Translations under genes and position numbers: made by a program
Notes under the pieces: generated by a model
Seen by the model: the letters and a program-made list of their open reading frames with translations, nothing else
Told to the model about the DNA's origin: nothing
Databases searched by the model: none
Part shown: in pieces, positions 58,498 to 64,000 of the stretch
Numbering within the stretch: the stretch's first letter is position 1
Layout: the number at the start of each line of letters is the position of its first letter
From: Ochrobactrum sp. Marseille-Q0166
Lineage (GTDB): Bacteria; Pseudomonadota; Alphaproteobacteria; Rhizobiales; Rhizobiaceae
Direction: 5' to 3'
Length of the DNA stretch: 64,000 nucleotides
Assembly (NCBI RefSeq): GCF_014397025.1
Contig: NZ_JACJUO010000001.1
Location: 62,001-126,000, forward strand

Positions 58498-58927
58498 GGC
58501 CTAGAATTAGAGGAAACAAAGCATAAAGAAAACCGGCCTTGTGTCAGCAGACCCAAGTGTCCACGTGAAAGGTGGGGTTTTGTGGCGGTTAATCACGCAA
58601 GCCTCTCATTTTGATAACGATTATGTTACGAATTTGTAATCTTTAATGCCCTTGAATAGCCACAGTTGAAGGGCCAAATCTCACTCATCAACAACACGTT
58701 GATCGCCGGTCATCTGACCCGTCCCCCGTTGGATACCGGCTGTGAACGGCAGTCTCATTCCCCTCTCCGGGCTGTCGTTTGTGAGTGTAGTGATATGGCC
58801 GTTGTGGTACCCCCTCACCGCAACGGCCAATCCATTTTCAGCGCTCAGTTTTGCGTTCAAATTGGGTTTCTTCTTCGGGTTGCTGGTTGTAGTGTGCGAT
58901 CAGTTTTACGACTCGTCAGGAAGTATC
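58498..58927. other. 430-bp divergent gap between polA and the M20 peptidase gene
   Basis: No convincing gene is seen. The M20 frame is open back to 58742 and would encode hydrophobic residues, but the ribosome site at 58920 argues against using it. The gap contains a stable hairpin GGCCGTTG (58797-58804) / CAACGGCC (58821-58828), extended by a G-U and three more pairs, with loop ACCCCCTC, and a small ATCAAC/GTTGAT hairpin near 58687-58703. A leader regulator or small RNA is possible. Confidence 0.45.
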
Positions 58928-60325
58928 ATGTCCGCGCAATCACTCGATAAAGTCCTCAATTACCTCGACACGAATCTCGAAAAGAGCATCGATCACCTGT
59001 TCGATCTTCTGCGTATCAAGTCGATTTCGACCGATCCCGCCTACAAGGCCGATTGCCGCAAGGCGGCCGAATGGCTGGTCGAGGACCTCAAGTCTATTGG
59101 TTTTGATGCGAGTGTGCGCGACACTCCGGGCCATCCGATGGTGGTTGCTCATCACGAAGGTGCGACGGCTGATACGCCGCATGTGCTTTTCTACGGTCAT
59201 TATGATGTGCAGCCGGTTGATCCGCTCAATCTTTGGGAAAACGATCCGTTTGAGCCAGCCATCAAAGATATCGGTAACGGTCGTAAAATCCTGACCGGTC
59301 GCGGCACATCCGACGACAAGGGTCAGTTGATGACCTTCGTGGAAGCCTGCCGCGCCTACAAGGCCGTCAATGGTAACCTGCCTGTCAAAGTGACCCTGCT
59401 GTTTGAAGGCGAAGAAGAATCCGGCTCCCCATCGCTCAAGCCTTTCCTTGAAGCGCACAAGCAAGAGCTCAAAGCAGACGTGGCATTGGTCTGCGACACC
59501 GCCATGTGGAACGAAGAAACACCAGCAATCAGCGTCGGCCTTCGCGGTCTGGTTGGCGAAGAAATCGTCATAAAGGCTGCTGACCGCGATCTGCACTCGG
59601 GGTTCTTTGGCGGCGCGGCAGCCAACCCGATCCATATTCTCGCAAAAATCCTTGCTGATCTTCATGATGAAACCGGGCGCGTGACCGTGCCGGGCTTTTA
59701 TGAGGGTGTGGAAGAAACGCCGTCGCAGATTTTGCAGTCATGGGAAAGCCTTGGCCGCACGGCTGAAAACTTCCTTGGCCCAATCGGTCTTTCGGTTCCG
59801 TCAGGCGAAAAAGGCCGCAGCGTTCTCGAACTGACCTGGGCGCGCCCAACTGCGGAAGTCAACGGCATCACCGGCGGCTATACAGGTGAAGGCTTCAAGA
59901 CCGTCATTGCTGCGGAAGCTTCGGCGAAGGTTTCGTTCCGTCTTGTGCACAAGCAGGACCCCGTGAAAATCCGCGAAGCATTCCGTGCTTTCGTACAGGA
60001 ACGCCTGCCAGCCGATTGCTCGGTCGAGTTCCACCCGCATGGTGGTTCACCTGCTATTCAGTTGCCATATGATTCCCCGCTGGTGTCCAAAGCCAAGGAT
60101 GCGCTTTCTGACGAGTGGCCGAAGCCAGCCGTGTTGATCGCCATGGGCGGGTCTATTCCGATTGTCGGCGATTTCGACAAATTCCTCGGTATGGAATCCC
60201 TGCTGGTCGGGTTCGGCCTTGAAGATGACCGCATCCATTCGCCCAATGAAAAATATGAGCTGAATTCTTTCCACAAAGGTCAGCGTTCTTGGGCTAGAAT
60301 TATGGCAGCCATCGCTGCTCAATAA
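58928..60325 (+). CDS. M20 family metallo-dipeptidase
   Basis: A 465-residue dinuclear zinc peptidase of the M20 family. Zinc-binding motifs are LFYGHYDVQPVDP (His, Asp), RGTSDDKGQLM (bridging Asp), LLFEGEEESGSPSL (general-base Glu and ligand Glu), and a His in DRIHSPNEKYELNSFHKG near the end. The dimerisation (lid) domain lies between about 200 and 320. The ATG at 58928 has AGGAAG seven bases upstream. rnd follows after 10 bp, so they are probably co-transcribed. The natural substrate is unknown. Confidence 0.92.
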   Translation: MSAQSLDKVLNYLDTNLEKSIDHLFDLLRIKSISTDPAYKADCRKAAEWLVEDLKSIGFDASVRDTPGHPMVVAHHEGATADTPHVLFYGHYDVQPVDPLNLWENDPFEPAIKDIGNGRKILTGRGTSDDKGQLMTFVEACRAYKAVNGNLPVKVTLLFEGEEESGSPSLKPFLEAHKQELKADVALVCDTAMWNEETPAISVGLRGLVGEEIVIKAADRDLHSGFFGGAAANPIHILAKILADLHDETGRVTVPGFYEGVEETPSQILQSWESLGRTAENFLGPIGLSVPSGEKGRSVLELTWARPTAEVNGITGGYTGEGFKTVIAAEASAKVSFRLVHKQDPVKIREAFRAFVQERLPADCSVEFHPHGGSPAIQLPYDSPLVSKAKDALSDEWPKPAVLIAMGGSIPIVGDFDKFLGMESLLVGFGLEDDRIHSPNEKYELNSFHKGQRSWARIMAAIAAQ

Positions 60326-60335
60326 GGAAGACTAA

Positions 60336-60953
60336 ATGACTATCCGTTTTCATAAAAACGATCTGCCGGACCTTGAGCATTATCAGGTGGATTCGGTCGC
60401 GATTGACACCGAAACACTGGGCCTCAACCCGCATCGCGACCGGCTTTGCGTGGTACAGATTTCGCCCGGTGACGGCACTGCGGACGTGATCCAGATTGAA
60501 GCAGGGCAGAAGAAGGCTCCTAATCTGGTCAAGCTTCTCAAAGATCGCTCGATCACCAAAATCTTTCATTTTGGCCGGTTCGACCTCGCAGTTCTGGCGC
60601 ATGCTTTCGGCACGATGCCGCAGCCAGTCTTCTGCACCAAGATTGCATCCAAGCTCACCCGCACCTATACGGACCGCCACGGTCTGAAAGAAATCTGCGG
60701 TGAGTTGCTTGATGTTTCAATCTCGAAGCAACAGCAGTCTTCGGACTGGGCGGCAGAAGTTCTGTCACAGGCGCAGCTTGAATATGCGGCGTCCGATGTT
60801 CTTTATCTGCATCGCCTGAAGGCTGTGTTTGAAAAGCGTCTGGAACGCGATGGCCGCACCAAACAGGCCGAGGCATGCTTCAAGTTTCTGCCCACCCGCT
60901 CAGAGCTTGATCTGATGGGCTGGCCTGAGACGGATATTTTCGCTCACGCATAA
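60336..60953 (+). CDS. rnd: Short ribonuclease D-like 3'-5' exonuclease
   Basis: A 205-residue DEDDy exonuclease: Asp and Glu in VAIDTETLGLNPHRD, Asp in FHFGRFDLAVLAH, and Tyr-x3-Asp in YAASDVLYLHRL. At half the length of E. coli RNase D it lacks HRDC domains, as do other short alphaproteobacterial forms. It may act in tRNA or small RNA 3' processing, or on DNA. An AGGAAG site precedes the ATG. Its terminator lies inside the end of the convergent acyltransferase gene. Confidence 0.88.
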   Translation: MTIRFHKNDLPDLEHYQVDSVAIDTETLGLNPHRDRLCVVQISPGDGTADVIQIEAGQKKAPNLVKLLKDRSITKIFHFGRFDLAVLAHAFGTMPQPVFCTKIASKLTRTYTDRHGLKEICGELLDVSISKQQQSSDWAAEVLSQAQLEYAASDVLYLHRLKAVFEKRLERDGRTKQAEACFKFLPTRSELDLMGWPETDIFAHA

Positions 60954-60960
60954 AGTCTCT

Positions 60961-62076
60961 TCAAATGGCGGCATCAGCCGCCATTTTCTTTTCCGGCTCG
61001 CGCTCAATGGACGCCCATTGAGGACGGCGGAACAGGAATTTTCCGTAGCCGCTCCATTGAATAAGCCCGTAAAGGATCACAGGTCCGACCACGCCGCTTA
61101 TGGTTGTCAGCAGCGAAACCGTTCCAATGTCAAAAATGCCGAGTTTAAGCAGAATTGTCCGGGCAATTGCCATCGGCAAAAAGAATGCGAGATAAACAAC
61201 GATCGAGTGCGCGCCCAGCCAGCTTAATCCGCGATGCAGCGCATTTTTATCAGACAGCAGGCTGAGCAGAGCCGAAATCGCAATAATGGCAAATGCGCCG
61301 ACAAGTCCCATTATCAGCGATATGAATGGAAGGTCGCTAACTGCACCACGTCCATTCAGCAGGTCACCAGAAGGCGTAATCAGGTATAAAAGGCTTTCCG
61401 GTACCGGCATAAACACCAGCCTGTACTCAAAAAAGCCCCAGATCAGCAGGCCGGCGAGAGCGAGTACAGGGCGTTTTCTCAACCATTCAGCAAGACGGAA
61501 GATCAGCGGTGCAAATGCGTAGCCCACGAAGAAATAGACGAAGCGCGAGCAGAACTCGTCAATCATCACCCATCCGGTATGAATGGGCAGAATTTCGAGA
61601 ATAGCCAGCATGGCAAAAGTGATGCCGACAGGCACGCGCTTTAAAAGCCTTGTGACGATGAAAAATACCGGCAGCATGTAGATGAACCACAGCGTACCAA
61701 AAGGCTCGATAAAAGCCATGAGATAGGCTTCGACAACGCCTGCCGCGCCGCTTTCACTTGCGATACCAGGAGCTTTGAAAGCAAACTGGATCGTCAGCCA
61801 CAGAATATAGAAGTAAAGGAAGTGGACGACTTTTCTGTCGATATAGCGCCGCCATGGACGATCAATAACAAGACTCAGAAACAACCCGGAGATCAGGAAG
61901 AAGTCGGGCATGCGGAACGGCTTGGCAAAAGCGACAACAGAATGCATCCAGCCCTGTGCATCGGCGGCTTTCTCTACGCCAAGCGTGGAGTGCATCATGA
62001 CAACGAAAATAATACAGATGCCTTTGGCGATATCGACCCAATCGATGCGCCGTGCCGCCCCATTTACCCCGCTCAT
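60961..62076 (-). CDS. Membrane acyltransferase (acyltransferase family 3)
   Basis: A 371-residue integral membrane protein with about ten helices. The start RIDWVDIAKGICIIFVVMMHS is the acyltransferase-3 signature with its conserved His, followed by MPDFFLISGLFLS and RKVVHFLYFYILW. Members O-acetylate or succinylate LPS O-antigen, glucans or other glycans. The acceptor is unknown. A GGAG site precedes the ATG. It is divergent from the first omp gene, across a palindrome-rich region. Confidence 0.85.
   Translation of the reverse strand: MSGVNGAARRIDWVDIAKGICIIFVVMMHSTLGVEKAADAQGWMHSVVAFAKPFRMPDFFLISGLFLSLVIDRPWRRYIDRKVVHFLYFYILWLTIQFAFKAPGIASESGAAGVVEAYLMAFIEPFGTLWFIYMLPVFFIVTRLLKRVPVGITFAMLAILEILPIHTGWVMIDEFCSRFVYFFVGYAFAPLIFRLAEWLRKRPVLALAGLLIWGFFEYRLVFMPVPESLLYLITPSGDLLNGRGAVSDLPFISLIMGLVGAFAIIAISALLSLLSDKNALHRGLSWLGAHSIVVYLAFFLPMAIARTILLKLGIFDIGTVSLLTTISGVVGPVILYGLIQWSGYGKFLFRRPQWASIEREPEKKMAADAAI
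60963..60992 (+). terminator. rnd terminator embedded in the acyltransferase coding end
   Basis: AAATGGCGGC (60963-60972) pairs perfectly with GCCGCCATTT (60977-60986) around ATCA and is followed by TCTTTT. On the minus strand the same bases encode the last residues (Met-Ala-Ala-Asp-Ala-Ala-Ile) and part of the stop of the acyltransferase. Confidence 0.8.
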
Positions 62077-62245
62077 GCATGCTTCTCCACATATTAAAGC
62101 GTCATGCTTTAATTTTTTGCGGGCAGATTACACACGTTTGTGTGCGCCTACTCATTAATCTTTGTACAATCATAAACGACGACTTTTTTATTGAAAGCGC
62201 ATTTGTTTGATCAAACTTCAGACGCATTTGAGTGACTGTGACCTT
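62077..62245. promoter_or_regulatory. Palindrome-rich divergent control region
   Basis: Three perfect inverted repeats lie between the acyltransferase and the first omp gene: ATTAAAGC (62093-62100) with GCTTTAAT (62106-62113), CACAC (62131-62135) with GTGTG (62140-62144), and the uninterrupted GTTTGATCAAAC (62205-62216). They could be binding sites for dimeric regulators. No family is recognised. Confidence 0.4.
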
Positions 62246-62280
62246 CTTGCTACAGACTCTTTCAAGGGATCGATTATATT
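62246..62280 (+). promoter_or_regulatory. Promoter of the first omp25-like gene
   Basis: The box CTTGCTACAGACTCTT (62246-62261) and the -10 TATATT (62275-62280) are also found before the second gene, with 15 of 16 box positions identical and the same spacing from ACAGAC to the -10 (17 bp). A canonical -35 is not evident, so an activator or alternative sigma factor may be needed. Confidence 0.55.
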
Positions 62281-62326
62281 AGGGGCAACAAATAAGTTAT
62301 CCCTATTTCCCCTGTGGAGGTTTATT

Positions 62327-63004
62327 ATGAAGATCAAGTCTCTTCTTCTTGCGTCAACCGTAGCTCTTCTAGCAGCAACCGGCGCGAAAGCAGCTGATGC
62401 TATCGTTTACGAAGAGCCAGCTCCTGTTGTCGCTGCACCAGTATTCAGCTGGAATGGCGCCTACCTCGGTGGCCAGATTGGTTACGGCTGGGGTAAATCC
62501 CGTTTTGGTGACGAATTCGATACCGTGAACGTAAAGCCAGATGGTTTCCTTGGTGGTCTTTATGCCGGTTACAACTTTGATCTGGGCAACAGCGTTGTTC
62601 TGGGTATCGACGGTGACATAACCTATAACAACCTCAAGGACACCAACACATTCGACGAAGACGTTTACCTTGAAAGCAAGCTTCGCTGGTCCGGCGCAGT
62701 TCGTGCACGCGCAGGTTATGCAGTTGATCGCTTCCTGCCATATATTGCAGGTGGTGTCGCTTTTGGTAGCGTGAAGAACACGATTGGTGATGATGAAGTC
62801 AGCTTCTCGCAGAGCAAGACTCTCACCGGTTGGACAGCTGGTGCAGGCGTTGATTATGCAGCAACTGACAACGTCATCGTTCGCCTCGAATACCGTTACA
62901 CCGACTACGGCCACAAGGACTATGATTTTGGCTTTGACGACGGTTCGGTTCGTAACAAGTTCAAGACCAATGAAGTTCGCCTTGGCGTTGCATATAAGTT
63001 CTAA
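62327..63004 (+). CDS. Omp25/Omp31 family outer-membrane beta-barrel protein, copy 1
   Basis: A 225-residue porin-like OMP of the Brucella group 3 family, closest in type to Omp25c/Omp25d. The signal peptide ends AKA at residue 22, so the mature protein starts ADAIVYEEPAP. An eight-stranded barrel follows (WNGAYLGGQIGYGWG, GFLGGLYAGYNFDLG, YIAGGVAFGSVKN, VIVRLEYRYTDYGHKD), ending in the C-terminal Phe of AYKF used by BAM. GGAGG lies 8 bp before the ATG. It is followed by a terminator and a close paralogue. Confidence 0.95.
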   Translation: MKIKSLLLASTVALLAATGAKAADAIVYEEPAPVVAAPVFSWNGAYLGGQIGYGWGKSRFGDEFDTVNVKPDGFLGGLYAGYNFDLGNSVVLGIDGDITYNNLKDTNTFDEDVYLESKLRWSGAVRARAGYAVDRFLPYIAGGVAFGSVKNTIGDDEVSFSQSKTLTGWTAGAGVDYAATDNVIVRLEYRYTDYGHKDYDFGFDDGSVRNKFKTNEVRLGVAYKF

Positions 63005-63029
63005 TCTGACTTGATCAGATACATACTTT

Positions 63030-63063
63030 AGGCCCCCTGAGATTTCCTCTCTGGGGGCCTTTT
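63030..63063 (+). terminator. Intrinsic terminator after the first omp gene
   Basis: AGGCCCCC (63030-63037) pairs with GGGGGCCT (63053-63060), with an inner GAGA/TCTC extension, and runs into TTTTC. The two omp genes are therefore probably separate transcripts. Confidence 0.85.
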
Positions 63064-63221
63064 CATTTACGGCACTATAGATATCTCAGCCTCATATTCA
63101 TGCACCTGTAAGGCGCTTCTGAATTAATTGACTTTAATGTTTTAGTAACTATGAAGTATGGATTTTGGGGGATTTTCGCTAAAATCGGCGTTTTTTGCAG
63201 CAAAAACTCGGCTGTGTCTTT

Positions 63222-63256
63222 CTTGTTACAGACTCTTATAAAGAGTGATCTATATT
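63222..63256 (+). promoter_or_regulatory. Promoter of the second omp25-like gene, with operator-like palindrome
   Basis: CTTGTTACAGACTCTT (63222-63237) and TATATT (63251-63256). Between them ACTCTT (63232-63237) and AAGAGT (63241-63246) form a perfect 6-bp inverted repeat around ATA, which is degenerate in the first copy. A repressor or activator site is plausible. Confidence 0.55.
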
Positions 63257-63301
63257 AGCCTCAACAACGGAATTACCGAAATCACTTCGCAGAGGTTTAT
63301 T

Positions 63302-64000
63302 ATGAAACTCAAGTCGCTTCTTCTTGCATCAACTGTCACTCTTCTTGCTGCAACCGGCGCGAACGCCGCTGATGCTATCGTTTACGAAGAACCTGCACCT
63401 GTTATTGCTGCTCAAACCTTCACATGGAATGGCGCTTACCTCGGTGGCCAAATCGGTTACGGCTGGGGCAAGTCCACATTTAGCGACATTGATGGCGATG
63501 GCGGCCGTTTGAAGCCAGATGGTTTCCTTGGTGGTCTTTATGCCGGCTACAATTTTGACCTCGGCAATAGCGTTGTTCTTGGTGTCGATGGTGACGTCAC
63601 TTACAATAACCTCAAGAAACGCTTCTCTGAAACAGATGAAGACGGCGACTTCGCAAGCATTGAAAGCAAGCTGCGCTGGTCAGGCGCCGTTCGTGCCCGT
63701 GCAGGTTACGCTGTTGATCGTTTCCTGCCATACATCGCTGGTGGTGTAGCCTTTGGTAGCGTTAAGAACTCCGGTAAATCTGTTATTGATGGCGTTGAAG
63801 AAAGCTTCTCCACCAGCAAAACCCACACGGGCTGGACAGCTGGTGCCGGCGTTGATTATGCTGCAACCGACAACGTCATCGTTCGCCTTGAATATCGTTA
63901 CACCGATTATGGCCACAAGAGCTTCGATGTTGACGGCGAAAGCACGCGCAACAAGTTCAAGACCAACGAAGTTCGTCTCGGCGTTGCATACAAGTTCTAA
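63302..64000 (+). CDS. Omp25/Omp31 family outer-membrane beta-barrel protein, copy 2
   Basis: A 232-residue paralogue of the preceding OMP; the stop codon is the last three bases of the window. The signal peptide ends ANA, and the mature start ADAIVYEEPAP is identical. The barrel strands and the C-terminal AYKF are near-identical, while the surface-loop regions differ: about residues 59-70 (TFSDIDGDGGRL against RFGDEFDTVNV), 105-120, and 156-170. GAGG lies 8 bp before the ATG. Divergence in loops with conserved strands suggests antigenic or receptor diversification. Confidence 0.95.
   Translation: MKLKSLLLASTVTLLAATGANAADAIVYEEPAPVIAAQTFTWNGAYLGGQIGYGWGKSTFSDIDGDGGRLKPDGFLGGLYAGYNFDLGNSVVLGVDGDVTYNNLKKRFSETDEDGDFASIESKLRWSGAVRARAGYAVDRFLPYIAGGVAFGSVKNSGKSVIDGVEESFSTSKTHTGWTAGAGVDYAATDNVIVRLEYRYTDYGHKSFDVDGESTRNKFKTNEVRLGVAYKF

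Noticed and set aside
58742..58927. In-frame hydrophobic N-terminal extension of the M20 peptidase
   Set aside because: The extension has two hydrophobic stretches but no good ribosome site, whereas AGGAAG sits seven bases before the ATG at 58928, where the family homology begins.

Overview
The window looks like a stretch of a Brucellaceae main chromosome (Ochrobactrum or a divergent Brucella; Alphaproteobacteria, Hyphomicrobiales/Rhizobiales). The evidence is the gene content and order (rpoN-hpf-ptsN, lptC-lptA-lptB, mutS/maeB/glnD/murJ/trpS), a long-form Hpf, an olsB ornithine-lipid gene, RegB/RegA (ActS/ActR) signalling, two Omp25/Omp31-family porin-like proteins and Brucella-style palindromic intergenic repeats. 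Most of the window is core genome. I see no prophage, insertion sequence, CRISPR array, tRNA or rRNA, and no obvious foreign island.

Layout. 1-2437 (minus): sulfate assimilation (cysI start, DUF2849, cysG). 2716-7164 (minus): yraN, rsmI, hemW, rdgB, a VOC protein and rph, several ending directly at palindromic repeats. 7287-9364 (plus): hrcA-grpE heat-shock block. 9421-12899: a TRIC/UPF0126 membrane protein, adenosine kinase, an EI24/CysZ-like protein and nth. 12891-14334 (plus): DUF2244, then a small heat-shock protein behind a sigma-32-like promoter and a probable ROSE RNA thermometer, then DUF1150. 14418-20485 (minus): ptsN, hpf, rpoN, lptB, lptA, lptC. 20879-26255 (plus): sppA, ihfB, lapA-like, two RNA methyltransferases, lspA and olsB with a PHO-box-like array. 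26292-37791: mutS, then maeB, glnD, murJ, trpS and usp. 37899-42646: nfuA, an L,D-transpeptidase, mmcB, regA/regB, and a small protein resembling archaeal CTP-dependent riboflavin kinase (DUF120). 42653-49229: hrpB, a GNAT gene, and a formaldehyde-detoxification operon frmR-frmA-GNAT-DUF1345-fghA. 49230-60953: cytochrome P450, gyrB, a DbpA-like DEAD-box helicase, polA, an M20 peptidase and a short RNase D. 60961-64000: a membrane acyltransferase and a tandem pair of Omp25-like genes duplicated together with their promoters.

Themes. Envelope biogenesis recurs: LPS transport (LptABC), lipoprotein signal peptidase, ornithine lipid synthesis, the MurJ flippase, an L,D-transpeptidase, and OMPs whose predicted mature N-termini begin Ala-Asp. 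Nitrogen/carbon control genes (rpoN, ptsN, glnD, hpf) and redox control (RegBA) are also present. The points I rate highest for follow-up are the ROSE thermometer, the bacterial DUF120 protein, the habit of palindromic repeats abutting stop codons (one supplies the 3' end of a coding sequence), the duplicated omp promoters and the PHO-like array before olsB. All functions are inferred by reading the sequence; no database search was run.
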